From: Pseudorhodobacter aquimaris
GTDB taxonomy: Bacteria; Pseudomonadota; Alphaproteobacteria; Rhodobacterales; Rhodobacteraceae
Assembly: GCF_001202025.1 (NCBI RefSeq)
Contig: NZ_LGHS01000029.1
Location: 53,663 to 117,662, forward strand
DNA: 64,000 bases
Direction of reading: 5' to 3'
Of the stretch, positions 9,708 through 20,334 are shown piece by piece. The translations under genes and the position numbers were made by a program. Every line of letters starts with the position of its first letter. The stretch's first letter is position 1. A model generated the notes under the pieces. That model had not been told where the DNA came from, did not search any database, and saw only the letters and a program-made list of their open reading frames with translations.

Positions 9708-9802
9708 GGCTTTTCCCCTTACTGTGGTCAAAGGCACCTTCCTTTGACAATCTTACTTTGGTTTGCGGCCAAGACACCCTATATCAAGGTGAAGGAGACC
9801 GC

Positions 9803-10240
9803 ATGAAACGACTTCAAATTCTTGTTCTCATGGCATTTCTGCCCTTTTCGGCCATCGCCCAAGCGGCAGAGCCATTGGTTGTACTGGAGGCCCAAGGGCT
9901 GGCCGTGGAGGAATTCCTCTGGCTCAAACGTCCGGTTGTGGTCTTTGCCGACAGCCCGAATGACCCGTCCGTCACCACCCAGCTTGAATATCTGGCCGAG
10001 CGTCCCGAACAACTGGCCGAGCGGGATGTTGTGGTCATCGTCGATACCGATCCCGCAGCCGCCTCACCCTTTCGCCAGAAGTTGCGCCCGCGTGGTTTTT
10101 CACTGGTGATCATGGACAAGGATGGCAGCGTCGAAATCCGCAAGCCCCGCCCTTGGGACGTGCGAGAGATTACGCGCGCCATCGACAAATTCCCACTGGC
10201 CCGCCAGGAACAGCTTGAACGCTTTCCTTCGGGGCGGTGA
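9803..10240 (+). CDS. DUF4174 domain-containing exported protein
   Basis: A 145-residue protein with a signal peptide (MKRLQILVLMAFLPFSAIAQAA) followed by a domain starting LVVLEAQGLAVEEFLWLKRPVVVFADS and later LVIMDKDGSVEIRKPRPWDVREITRAID. This matches the DUF4174 family, a periplasmic thioredoxin-like fold without an obvious CxxC here. Function unknown. ATG at 9803 has a strong GAAGGAG ribosome site, which decides the start against an open frame beginning at 9695. It is divergent from the mutase and convergent with pccA, a common arrangement in this group. Confidence 0.8.
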   Translation: MKRLQILVLMAFLPFSAIAQAAEPLVVLEAQGLAVEEFLWLKRPVVVFADSPNDPSVTTQLEYLAERPEQLAERDVVVIVDTDPAAASPFRQKLRPRGFSLVIMDKDGSVEIRKPRPWDVREITRAIDKFPLARQEQLERFPSGR

Positions 10241-10260
10241 CGGGGGCAAATTGCCCCCGT
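10240..10260. terminator. Palindromic hairpin between convergent genes
   Basis: ACGGGGGCAA (10240-10249) and TTGCCCCCGT (10251-10260) form a perfect inverted repeat around one base, just after the DUF4174 stop and 30 bases before the end of pccA on the other strand. It probably works as a shared terminator, though no T-tract is seen. Confidence 0.55.
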
Positions 10261-10291
10261 GCAGGATTGATGGCGCAGCAATCGGGTCACG

Positions 10292-12295
<2,004 letters not shown>

Positions 12296-12335
12296 GGCAG
12301 CCCCTTCTTTTGGTAACGCACGCGGCGTGAAATGC

Positions 12336-12370
12336 AAAAGGACCACCCGCGCGTGCAGCACGGATGGTCC
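12336..12370 (-). terminator. Rho-independent terminator of the 12.4 kb lipoprotein gene
   Basis: On the minus strand GGACCATCCG (12370-12361) pairs with CGGGTGGTCC (12349-12340), followed by TTTT (12339-12336). This is a good intrinsic terminator about 50 bases downstream of the glycine-zipper lipoprotein stop and just upstream of pccA. Confidence 0.75.
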
Positions 12371-12423
12371 AGTCAGAATGTCCCCGATCAGGGAACGGTG
12401 TCAGATTAACGGTCTGGCGGTGC

Positions 12424-12657
12424 TCAGTAGCACTCAGGCAGGCCGGGAACGCCGCAAGAGACGCCGCCCGCCAAGGCGCCGATGAGCGCCCCTTGGGTTT
12501 TGCTGCCGCCCGTCGCGCTGGCAATAAGGGCACCTGCGCCGGCACCACCGATGGTGCGCACAGCTGCGTTATTTGCCGGAGAATTCGGGTTGTTGTTGAC
12601 GCAGCCCGCAAGGGCCAGGACGACAGGAGCCGCCATAAGGATAGTGGTGATACGCAT
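12424..12657 (-). CDS. Small glycine-zipper lipoprotein
   Basis: A 77-residue protein with a lipoprotein signal (MRITTILMAAPVVLALAGC, lipobox LAGC with Cys19). The rest is a glycine-rich hydrophobic stretch with a small-residue repeat (GGAGAGALIASATGGS, GALIGALAGG), typical of glycine-zipper outer-membrane or periplasmic lipoproteins. The function is unknown. It has its own terminator downstream at 12336-12370, so it seems to be a single-gene unit. Confidence 0.72.
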   Translation of the reverse strand: MRITTILMAAPVVLALAGCVNNNPNSPANNAAVRTIGGAGAGALIASATGGSKTQGALIGALAGGVSCGVPGLPECY

Positions 12658-12979
12658 TCTGCTAAGCCTCTCGATCGTGTTATTATTGACCGAGATTCTA
12701 ACGCATTTTTACCGGAGTTAAAGAAAATTCGCATCCGCATAGGCCGGCTTTTGCCGATGGCCTCGCTGCACGGACCAAAGGCCGACTTGCTGCTGGGGAA
12801 AGCAAGCCGAAAGCCTAAGGACCGGGAGCATAAAAACGCATCATTATAGTCAACGCCGCCGCGAGCGACGGCAGGGGCATTTGCCTCATCCTGCGCCACG
12901 ATGGCAAAGCCATATTCTGCAACCTCTGCGTGCTGCGCAGAATTTTGCCAATTAATCATGGGGATGCGCTGGTTCATGC
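12658..12979. other. Intergenic region, no convincing gene
   Basis: About 320 bases between two minus-strand genes. A minus-strand frame runs through it (12977 down to 12288) and continues antisense-like through the lipoprotein gene, but its product has no recognisable features and I do not call it. The promoter of the 12.4 kb lipoprotein should lie here. Confidence 0.4.
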
Positions 12980-13378
12980 TTATGCGTCCTCATCGCCCCA
13001 ATCGTCCCAGTCGTCATCCAGTGGGGGGGCGTCGGGGGCAAAGACCTTGGGAAAGGACGCTTCGGCAACTTTGACATTTACCTTCAGCAGCGCCTCGTAA
13101 GACGCGGGATCAAAGGGATCCTCGGCCGCGACCACCTCACGCCCGAACAGCCACGACAGTCGGCCGGCATCCAGATTGCCACGCTCGAACGGTTCTTCGC
13201 CGAAGTGGATCCAAAGCGCTTTGAGAAAACCTTCATCCGCGGCACGATCCGTGGACGCACGGTCACGGTAGCGTTCACGGCGGATGATCTTGGTTGCCCC
13301 CGCCTTATTGGCCCGGCGGATCACAAATTGAAAATCGGTGGACGGAAGCCGTCCTGGAAATCCGCGGTGTTTGATCAT
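12980..13378 (-). CDS. Conserved hypothetical protein with acidic C-terminus
   Basis: A 132-residue protein starting MIKHRGFPGRLPSTDFQFVIRRA and ending in a strongly acidic tail (PPLDDDWDDWGDEDA). There is no signal peptide or membrane segment, so it is probably cytoplasmic. I do not recognise a family. The even composition, the plausible start and its place between small conserved genes argue for a real gene. It begins about 80 bases after the 46-residue lipoprotein gene, but a terminator-like hairpin lies between, so it may be transcribed separately. Confidence 0.6.
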   Translation of the reverse strand: MIKHRGFPGRLPSTDFQFVIRRANKAGATKIIRRERYRDRASTDRAADEGFLKALWIHFGEEPFERGNLDAGRLSWLFGREVVAAEDPFDPASYEALLKVNVKVAEASFPKVFAPDAPPLDDDWDDWGDEDA

Positions 13379-13410
13379 GCTGCACCCCCGATCCGGATAG
13401 GTGCAGATAG

Positions 13411-13452
13411 AAAAAGGGCGGGCATGGCACCAAGTGCGCCAACAGCCCGCCC
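13411..13452 (-). terminator. Rho-independent terminator of small lipoprotein gene
   Basis: Read on the minus strand, GGGCGGGC (13452-13445) pairs with GCCCGCCC (13423-13416), with a further inner pairing of GGCGC and GGTGCC around the loop, then TTTTT (13415-13411). It lies just after the stop of the 46-residue lipoprotein gene. Confidence 0.78.
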
Positions 13453-13459
13453 CCGGGTA

Positions 13460-13600
13460 TTACTTGTATTTACCGGTGTAAACCGGCTCTTCGGAAACCA
13501 CGTCTTCAATATAGACGACTTCGGGTTCTTTTTTCGCGCCGCAAGCTGCAAGGAAAGCAACAGTGCAGAGTGCCAGAATTGTTTTTGTGCTCGTCGACAT
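13460..13600 (-). CDS. 46-residue lipoprotein
   Basis: A short frame on the minus strand with ATG at 13600 and TAA at 13462-13460. The translation starts MSTSTKTILALCTVAFLAAC, a lipoprotein signal with lipobox LAAC (Cys20), and continues as a 26-residue acidic tail ending PVYTGKYK. Very small lipoproteins with a TGKYK-like C-terminus occur in Roseobacters; the function is unknown. The reading frame is supported by an AGGAG-type site (CTAGGAGTAGAGG) before the ATG and by a strong terminator right after the stop, so this is an independent transcription unit. Confidence 0.75.
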   Translation of the reverse strand: MSTSTKTILALCTVAFLAACGAKKEPEVVYIEDVVSEEPVYTGKYK

Positions 13601-13814
13601 CCTCTACTCCTAGTTTTTTGTGGGATAATCGCCGCAGATTGGCCCGCGACGCTGCCCAAATGTGAGGTATAGACCGCTTGGGTTCGGCCTTTGCAAATCA
13701 TAGCCGAGCCGAAATGCAAATGACACTGGATATTATTTATCGTGGCGGTTTGTGGCTTGGCTACATCACGGAGCGGTGATGGGTGGGCCTTGGCCCCCAA
13801 GTATAGTGGTATCA

Positions 13815-14195
13815 TCAAAAAATCTCCGATATGCAGGTATCACCGTCCATGCGGTAAGCTTCGAAAAATTGTGTCGCATCGGGGTCGGACTGGCCAAAAG
13901 GCAGCGCGATATCCGAGAGCGACAGGATGATTTGCACGCGGCGCGCCTGTTGTGCATCTAACTGTGGCAAAACAAAACTACTGCACAGATAGGCCATATC
14001 GGCCACGGCCGTATCATGGTCAAGCGCGCGCCCCGCCCGGGCGATCAGGGGGGCGATAAAACGCGCGCGCAAAACCAGATCGCTCCCCTCCTCCCAAAAC
14101 ATCTCTTGCAAGGTAACAGGCTGTCCGGATGGCACCGGAAGCGAAACCTCCCCGCCTGCGACGCGCCATAAAAGTTCGTCTCTACCCCCGGTCAT
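13815..14195 (-). CDS. DUF6497 family protein
   Basis: A 126-residue protein. VPSGQPVTLQEMFWEE near the N-terminus, DMAYLCSSFVLP in the middle and QIILSLSDIALPFGQSDPDATQFFEAYR near the end match the DUF6497 family common in Rhodobacterales. The family's role is unknown. Many members have a signal peptide, but this copy starts directly with MTGGRDELLWRVAGG and shows none, so its location is uncertain. It overlaps the methyltransferase gene by four bases, so the two are probably co-translated. Confidence 0.72.
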   Translation of the reverse strand: MTGGRDELLWRVAGGEVSLPVPSGQPVTLQEMFWEEGSDLVLRARFIAPLIARAGRALDHDTAVADMAYLCSSFVLPQLDAQQARRVQIILSLSDIALPFGQSDPDATQFFEAYRMDGDTCISEIF

Positions 14196-14950
14196 GCCGC
14201 AGCCTTGCGCAGCAAAACCCGCCGCGTTTTTGGTGGCGCGTCAAGATCGCTCAAGCTGCCGAATTGCGACAGTGTTTTGGCCTGTGCCGTTGCGGTTGCA
14301 GCCCTCAGATCAAAAATCGCAGCGCCGCCGGGGCGCAGCGCCTTGTCCAGAAACGGCACATAGAGATCTACGGGATAGTGGAACCCGCATGACAGGAAAG
14401 ACACCACAAGATCAACAGGTTCAATCGTTTCAGGCGCGGTATCGCGCGGGTTCAATGTTGCGATCTTTGCCGGTGCAACACCATTGGCACACAGCAATTC
14501 CTTGGCCCGTCCAAGGCTTGAATAGGCCGCCCCCTCAGCTTGATACCCGAAATGGCGATGCTCGTTGCTTTCAAGATCGATCAGGACCAGTTCGGGATTC
14601 AAATCCCTGGCCAGAAACAGATCGAAAAATGCATAGCCACAGCCTATATCCGCCACCCGCGTAGGCGCAATCTCATGCAAGACCGGCGCGAGCGCGCGAT
14701 ACTCGGCATGGATCACCCCTACCGCTCGTTGCGCAATCATTACGCCCAGACGATCAACCTCTGCCTCCATCGGCGTAAGATCACCCGCCCCCCAAGCCCG
14801 GATCACCTGCCCAGAACGGGGGCGGTCAAACATTACCTCAGACCGCTGCAAGATCAGGTTGATCAAATCACCCCGATCCAGACAGCCCAAGTCCAACCCG
14901 GAAACCACCGGATTTTCAGCCTCTTTGGCAATATCAAGACCCTGTTGCAT
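14192..14950 (-). CDS. Class I SAM-dependent methyltransferase
   Basis: A 252-residue protein. The SAM-binding motif I is VADIGCGYAFFDLFLARDL, followed by the acidic end of beta 2 (LVLIDLES) and a motif IV-like VDLVVSFLSCGFHYPVDLYVPFLDKALRPGG. Only the methyltransferase fold can be stated; the substrate is unknown. It lies 21 bases behind pccB and overlaps the DUF6497 gene, suggesting an operon pccB - methyltransferase - DUF6497. The linkage to propionate genes is probably positional rather than functional. Confidence 0.8.
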   Translation of the reverse strand: MQQGLDIAKEAENPVVSGLDLGCLDRGDLINLILQRSEVMFDRPRSGQVIRAWGAGDLTPMEAEVDRLGVMIAQRAVGVIHAEYRALAPVLHEIAPTRVADIGCGYAFFDLFLARDLNPELVLIDLESNEHRHFGYQAEGAAYSSLGRAKELLCANGVAPAKIATLNPRDTAPETIEPVDLVVSFLSCGFHYPVDLYVPFLDKALRPGGAAIFDLRAATATAQAKTLSQFGSLSDLDAPPKTRRVLLRKAAA

Positions 14951-14971
14951 CAGATGCTCCGCTTTTGTGAG

Positions 14972-16498
14972 TTATAGCGGGATGTTATCGTGCTTTTTCC
15001 AAGGATTTGTAAGCTTCTTGCCGCGCAAACTTGCAAAAGCCCGCGAAATACGGCGACGGGTGGACTGCGGCATGATCACCTCATCGATGAAGCCCTTTTC
15101 AGCGGCCACAAAGGGGTTGGCGAAACGGTCTTCATATTCTTTGGTGCGCTCTGCGATTTCCTCAGCGGTTTTGCCGCGGTAGATGATTTCGGTCGCACCC
15201 TTTGCGCCCATCACCGCGATTTCCGCAGTCGGCCAGGCATAGTTGAAATCACCCCGCAGATGCTTGGAGGCCATCACGTCATAAGCGCCACCGTAGGCCT
15301 TGCGCGTGATCACCGTGACCTTCGGCACAGTCGCCTCGCCGTAAGCGAACAGCAGTTTTGCACCATGCTTGATAACGCCGCCGTATTCTTGGGACGTACC
15401 GGGCAAAAAGCCGGGCACATCTACCAGCGTCAGGATCGGAATTTCAAAGGCATCACAAAAGCGAACAAAACGCGCGGCCTTGCGGCTGCTGTCGATATCA
15501 AGGCAACCAGCCAGAACCATCGGCTGATTGGCCACCACCCCCACGGTTTGCCCTTCAAGACGGATAAAACCGGTGATGATATTCCCCGCAAAAGCCGCCT
15601 GAATTTCAAAGAAATCGCCCTCATCAGCCAACTTCAGGATCAATTCTTTCATGTCATAAGGTTGGTTCGGATTGTCGGGGATCAGCGTATCGAGACTGGT
15701 TTCAATCCGCGCCGGATCATCAAAGAAGGGCCGGACAGGTGCACGCTCACGGTTAGAAAGCGGCAGGAAGTCGATCAGACGACGGGTTTCGGCCAAGGCC
15801 TCTACGTCATTTTCATAGGCGCCATCGGCCACGCTCGACTTTTTGGTATGCGTACCGGCACCGCCCAACTCTTCGGCGGTAACCACCTCGTTCGTAACAG
15901 TTTTTACAACATCGGGGCCGGTCACGAACATATAGCTGCTGTCTTTGACCATAAAGATGAAATCGGTCATCGCAGGCGAATAGACAGCGCCCCCCGCACA
16001 TGGCCCCATGATCAGGCTGATCTGCGGCACCACGCCCGAGGCCATGATATTGCGCTGGAACACCTCGGCGTAACCTGCAAGGCTGGCCACGCCTTCCTGA
16101 ATGCGCGCACCGCCAGAATCGTTAATCCCGATCACTGGCGCACCGTTTTGCATCGCCATATCCATGATCTTGCATATTTTCTGCGCATGGGTCTCGGACA
16201 AAGATCCGCCGAATACCGTAAAATCCTGTGAGAACACATAGACCTGACGCCCGTTCACCGTTCCCCAGCCGGTCACAACACCGTCACCATAGGGGCGGTC
16301 CTTTTCCATACCGAAATCGGTACAGCGATGCGCAACGAAAGTGTCGAACTCTTCAAAAGAGCCCTCATCCAGCAAAAGCTCCACCCGCTCGCGCGCCGTC
16401 AGCTTGCCCTTGGCATGCTGCGCATCGATACGGCGCTCCCCCCCACCCATACGGGCGGTTTCACGGCGGTCTTCCAGCTCTTGCAAGATATCTTTCAT
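14972..16498 (-). CDS. pccB: Propionyl-CoA carboxylase, carboxyltransferase beta subunit
   Basis: A 508-residue carboxyltransferase. The N-terminus ([26 protein letters not shown]) and motifs [54 protein letters not shown] and the C-terminal [12 protein letters not shown] are those of propionyl-CoA carboxylase beta subunits. With PccA it carboxylates propionyl-CoA. The start is taken as ATG at 16498 (a GTG lies directly before it at 16501). A TTTGCAAA-type operator 70-120 bases upstream suggests control by the short-chain fatty acyl-CoA regulator PccR. Confidence 0.96.
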   Translation of the reverse strand: MKDILQELEDRRETARMGGGERRIDAQHAKGKLTARERVELLLDEGSFEEFDTFVAHRCTDFGMEKDRPYGDGVVTGWGTVNGRQVYVFSQDFTVFGGSLSETHAQKICKIMDMAMQNGAPVIGINDSGGARIQEGVASLAGYAEVFQRNIMASGVVPQISLIMGPCAGGAVYSPAMTDFIFMVKDSSYMFVTGPDVVKTVTNEVVTAEELGGAGTHTKKSSVADGAYENDVEALAETRRLIDFLPLSNRERAPVRPFFDDPARIETSLDTLIPDNPNQPYDMKELILKLADEGDFFEIQAAFAGNIITGFIRLEGQTVGVVANQPMVLAGCLDIDSSRKAARFVRFCDAFEIPILTLVDVPGFLPGTSQEYGGVIKHGAKLLFAYGEATVPKVTVITRKAYGGAYDVMASKHLRGDFNYAWPTAEIAVMGAKGATEIIYRGKTAEEIAERTKEYEDRFANPFVAAEKGFIDEVIMPQSTRRRISRAFASLRGKKLTNPWKKHDNIPL

Positions 16499-16569
16499 CA
16501 CGGCGCTCCCCTTCGGATTTCCAGCAACCTAACGCCCTAACCCCAGTTGGGGAAGGATAAAGCAGAAAA

Positions 16570-16617
16570 TTTGCAAATTATTGGCAGTTCGTGTTATGCA
16601 AAATGCAAATTAGCAAA
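16570..16617 (-). promoter_or_regulatory. Candidate PccR operator upstream of pccB
   Basis: A perfect TTTGCAAA lies at 16570-16577. It is followed by three spaced GCAAA half-sites at 16598-16602, 16605-16609 and 16613-16617 (TATGCAAA, AATGCAAA, TTAGCAAA). In Rhodobacter sphaeroides the pccB promoter carries TTTGCAAA-X4-TTTGCAAA, needed for control by PccR. The arrangement here is related but not identical, so binding is an inference. Confidence 0.6.
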
Positions 16618-17507
16618 TCACAGGCTACTTATGTCAGTCTGTGTCGGACCCACGAATAAATGTCCATTGGCGGGGGTTTTTGCCCACTTAACCACAAGGT
16701 TAGTGTCCACTCCCCACCCGAAGAAAATCAAAATCGTATTAAATCAACGTGTTACGAAATATGGAGTTTGCAGCGCATCTCCAGCAGGATCATTTCCTGA
16801 GCCGCACCCCCAAGGTTGACGGTGGCACCACATCTCTCACCAAACTCAACCGGCCTTGTTCATCATGAGCAAGGGTCTTTGCAGGCCCGGTTTTTCCTTC
16901 TTATAGCGCCGCCTCTCGAGGTAAGGCGTCATGCGGCTATGCCGCATCAATTATCAAAAGGATCTGCCATGACCAACTTCCGATTTATGAACGCGCACTT
17001 TCCGGACCCACCTCTGTCCAGGGATGAGGTCGCCATACGGCTTACTTCCCACAAAAGGAAACTCCTTGCCGTTTGAGCGTGCCTGGCCAAGCCGTTGAAT
17101 GCAGACGGCACTGTTGACTAGCAAGGATACCGTTGATCCAATGGTGGAGGGAAGAGCCGCACAGACCTGGCTGGTCGCCACGCGCAGCCTTCGTGCGACA
17201 CAGCCAAAACGCAAGAAGTTCGATCGTGATGCTGTTCTTGCAGCCATGGAGGCCATCCTCTGCGCGCCGTCTAAGCGGCGGGCAGGCAGGGCCTTCCTCT
17301 CGTTACACCCGTTTCCCCCACATTGCGTTTTCCCAAGATCGGGTTTTGCCCGGTGTACAACAAGGGATGGCTGCATCCGCTGAAGCAAGATGAAACAACT
17401 GGCCAACATTACTGGCACGACTTGCTGAGGGCCAAAGTCATAACAGAGGGCTAAAGCCCTAGCTGTAGCTTATGTCACGACAGGCCGACAGGCGAGCGCG
17501 CAGCTTT
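16618..17507. other. Decayed region upstream of pccB, gene remnants only
   Basis: About 890 bases with no intact gene I can recognise. A short frame at 16969-17076 (35 codons, MTNFRFMNAHFPDPP) has an AAAGGA site before its ATG but no known relatives. At about 17205-17260 a plus-strand frame reads KRKKFDRDAVLAAMEAI, the typical N-terminal start of a TetR-family HTH, after which similarity stops. A further fragment at 17355-17454 (GWLHPLKQDETTGQHYWHDLL) is unplaced. A small hairpin AGGGCT-AA-AGCCCT is at 17447-17460. The neighbourhood normally holds the pccR regulator, which I do not find. Confidence 0.5.
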
Positions 17508-18836
17508 TTAGGATTGCATCCCGGATGACCCTGATTGGTGTAGGACGGTCCATATATCTGTGCCAAGCCGCTCAAAGACCGGTTTTTTATTCTTCAGGTG
17601 CCGCGCAACAAGCTGCTTTTGCAATCGCCCAAGCGGGACGGGTTGGGCAGTCGGTTCCGCATAGGTATTGGACATCAATTCCGGAAATAACGTCAGAATT
17701 TCGCGCCGCGCGTCCGCCGAAACCATTTTGAGCGATTCAGGGCCGGTATAGAAACTTTCCGTAGGGGCGGCCTCTGCCAGGATCACCTCATGGTGATCAA
17801 ACATCACATGGAAATATTCAATCTCCCGGATGTTCTCATCAATGAAAATGCCTGGCAAGACCGTCAGCCTAATAGCCGCGACAAGCACTTTGCTGCTGTC
17901 AAACATGCGTTTTGCAATTCTGGATGAAACCAGCATCCGGTGATGGCGCGACACCAGCAAATCCCGTTTTGGCAAGTCGCTTCCCAAGGCGCCCGCAGAA
18001 ATCCTGACAGGGCGCAGGTTATCCGTGCCGCCCGACGCTTTGCCAAAGAAAACGCGCTGTGACCCAATCCAGCGAATTTTCCGCGCGGTGCCGCCTATTG
18101 TACAAACCCAATCACCCACGCAAAGGTTTTCTACTGGAACCTCACCGCCCGGTGTCAGGATCAAGGTGCCATTGGTGAAACAAGGGATCGTATCGACATG
18201 GACATTTTCATCATAAATCGCGACACCGTCGATTGTACCATCGAAAAATCCCGACAATGAATCCGCGGTACCATCACCGCTTTGCGCTTGCGTCGCTCCG
18301 ATGACGATCGGCTCGCTATTGCCTGCCATCGTCAGTGCCTGGCTTCCGGTATCGACAATCTCACCATCGACAACAAGCTGACTGCCTGTCGGGCCCCAGG
18401 TGTAAATAACGGTCAAAGGCTCTCCCAGCGTGACATGCCCGCCCTGGAAAAAGATCGAGCTGTCAGGTGTCTGATGGCGCACGGCAACGCTGCCGTCGGA
18501 TTTAACGTAGATCGTAAGATGTCCGCCACCGTCAAACCCGCTGGAATCCCGGGAAAAAAGTGTCTGGGCAGCATTTGTGCCCCAAGGATTATCCCCGACC
18601 GAGGCACTCTCTTGAGTGAATGTAATCACCACTGATCCGGTGTCCAGGTCGAAACTTGGATCGTAAGGAATTTCGGCATAGTCATTGCTGCCGTCAAATA
18701 CACCTGCGCCCGACCCGGTAGTCGTTGCGCCATTTTCAAAGGTTGCGTCCTGGGCGGCATCATCGCCGGTCTCGCTGTCGGCACCGGTGGTTGAACCCGG
18801 CGTTTCATCGAAGGTCCATAACGCTATTCTTGCCAT
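17508..18836 (-). CDS. LamG-like / Hint domain protein
   Basis: About 442 residues from ATG at 18836. The first half (MARIALWTFDETPG ... GVFDGSNDYAEIPYD ... FFDGTIDGVAIYDE) is a LamG/concanavalin-like fold. The second half starts PCFTNGTLILTPGGEVPVENLCVGDWV and contains LLVSRHHRML, the Hint_2 signature of hedgehog/intein-like domains common in Roseobacters. A Hint domain can cleave the peptide bond before its first Cys. No classical signal peptide is visible, which would fit RTX-like type I export, but no RTX repeats are present. The frame is open to 18992; ATG 18836 has GGGGAC nine bases upstream and matches the family N-terminus. Confidence 0.8.
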   Translation of the reverse strand: MARIALWTFDETPGSTTGADSETGDDAAQDATFENGATTTGSGAGVFDGSNDYAEIPYDPSFDLDTGSVVITFTQESASVGDNPWGTNAAQTLFSRDSSGFDGGGHLTIYVKSDGSVAVRHQTPDSSIFFQGGHVTLGEPLTVIYTWGPTGSQLVVDGEIVDTGSQALTMAGNSEPIVIGATQAQSGDGTADSLSGFFDGTIDGVAIYDENVHVDTIPCFTNGTLILTPGGEVPVENLCVGDWVCTIGGTARKIRWIGSQRVFFGKASGGTDNLRPVRISAGALGSDLPKRDLLVSRHHRMLVSSRIAKRMFDSSKVLVAAIRLTVLPGIFIDENIREIEYFHVMFDHHEVILAEAAPTESFYTGPESLKMVSADARREILTLFPELMSNTYAEPTAQPVPLGRLQKQLVARHLKNKKPVFERLGTDIWTVLHQSGSSGMQS

Positions 18837-19013
18837 ATCGGACATGTCCCCGGGTCGCACAACATGCCGAGGCGAAGGCCCCGAGCCAGTTACAATTCCT
18901 GACCACTGTCCCGCATCAAGGTTACCTTGGGGTTTAAGATTCTGCGAAAAGTAAATAAAATTTTCCGACAAACTGCCTCGATCAGCGGCCAAAGGCTGGC
19001 AGCGTCCGGCACA

Positions 19014-20297
19014 TCACGCCTTGATCTCATCAAGACCTTTCGTGATGAAAATGGAAGCCAGCGCCATTGCGGCAAAAATCATCAGCGTTACATGCGGCCC
19101 CGCCAGTGACGCCAGCGCACCGAAAATCCCTGACCCAAGCAACAGCAGTCCAATTACCGTGTTTGACACCGCAGTATAGGCAGCGCGGCTGTCTTCGGGC
19201 GCCATATCCACCAGATAGATCACGCGCCCCTGCCGCACCCCGTGATAGGCAATCATCAGCACGAACAGCACCAGCGGCAGCGCCCAACCTGTGCCAGACA
19301 TGCCTGCCAGATCCAACGCCACCGCCGAGGATAACGCCGTCGCTCCGGCCAAGGCCGAGAGCATCAGCACACTGCGGCTGGACCTGTCCGCCAATCGCCC
19401 CCAGATCCATGAGCTTAACAAGGATGCGATAGAAGATGCCAGAACCAGCGCGCCGAGGCGGTCAAAACCGCCCTGCCCCGCCTGCGCGCCCAGCAACACA
19501 ATGTAGGGCGGCGCAAGGGCGGTCGACGTCAAAAGGCCACGCGCATAGATGAAGCGGCGCAGTTGCGGGTCGCTGCGCAGGATGGAGAGTTGGCTGCACG
19601 CAGGCGTCCCCTTTGCCCCCGGTGCGGCCTCTTCCCATAACCCCGAGAACAGCAGCCCCGCGCCCAGCCACAACAGCGCCGCCAGTCCGATTGCCACAAG
19701 AACCAATATCGCCCTGTCCACCAGACCGGACATCAGAATAAATGCAAAGATCACAACCGCGCCCGCACCCAGAGAGGTGGCAGTGCCGGTCGCCGCACCG
19801 CGCCGCGACTGGCCCACCGTCTTACCCAGCACATCGCTGTAGCTGACCGAACAGATAGAGCGCGACACCGCCAACACCGCCAAGAGCGCACAGATTGCGA
19901 CCCCTGCGCCAGCGCCCGTCAATGTCAGTGACGCCAGCACGATCCCTGCGGCAGCGGCCCCCTGTCCAGCGCTGCCTGCGACCCATGCCCATTTGCGCCG
20001 GTCCATCGCCTGCACATGCGGGGCTGTGAACAGTTGCGGCAACAACGCTCCCGCCTCACGGATCGGCACCAGCAGCCCGACGAAAAAAGCCGACGCCCCC
20101 AAATGGTCCAACAGCCATGACAGCACCAGTTTTGGATCGATCAGCCCATCGGCGATCTTGCTCATCGACAATGAACCGGCATGACGCAGGAAATTCCCCG
20201 GCTCTCGTTCGGCCTGTGCATCCGACAGACCGCCCTTGCCATCGGTGCTGTCCACCAGCGCCTCAAACACTGTTTCCTCGAAATCAGGTGTTGTCAT
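19014..20297 (-). CDS. MFS transporter
   Basis: A 427-residue membrane protein with about 10-12 hydrophobic segments and an MFS-like loop WGRLADRSSRSVLML. The N-terminal 60 residues are soluble and acidic (FEETVFEALVDSTDGKGG), followed by SWLLDHLGASAFFVGLLVPIREAGALLPQ. This N-terminal arrangement occurs in a distinct MFS subgroup of alphaproteobacteria whose substrate is not known. The start is ATG at 20297; a TTG-type start eight codons upstream is possible. It lies 38 bases behind the DHA2 gene in the same direction, so the two may be cotranscribed. Confidence 0.8.
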   Translation of the reverse strand: MTTPDFEETVFEALVDSTDGKGGLSDAQAEREPGNFLRHAGSLSMSKIADGLIDPKLVLSWLLDHLGASAFFVGLLVPIREAGALLPQLFTAPHVQAMDRRKWAWVAGSAGQGAAAAGIVLASLTLTGAGAGVAICALLAVLAVSRSICSVSYSDVLGKTVGQSRRGAATGTATSLGAGAVVIFAFILMSGLVDRAILVLVAIGLAALLWLGAGLLFSGLWEEAAPGAKGTPACSQLSILRSDPQLRRFIYARGLLTSTALAPPYIVLLGAQAGQGGFDRLGALVLASSIASLLSSWIWGRLADRSSRSVLMLSALAGATALSSAVALDLAGMSGTGWALPLVLFVLMIAYHGVRQGRVIYLVDMAPEDSRAAYTAVSNTVIGLLLLGSGIFGALASLAGPHVTLMIFAAMALASIFITKGLDEIKA

Positions 20298-20334
20298 GGG
20301 CTTTCCCGTCCGTTTTTCCACTTGTCGCCGCGTG

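Noticed and set aside
14990..16231. 413-codon open frame on the plus strand
   Set aside because: It is the complement of pccB; long antisense frames are common in GC-rich genes, and the translation is His/Arg-rich without domains.
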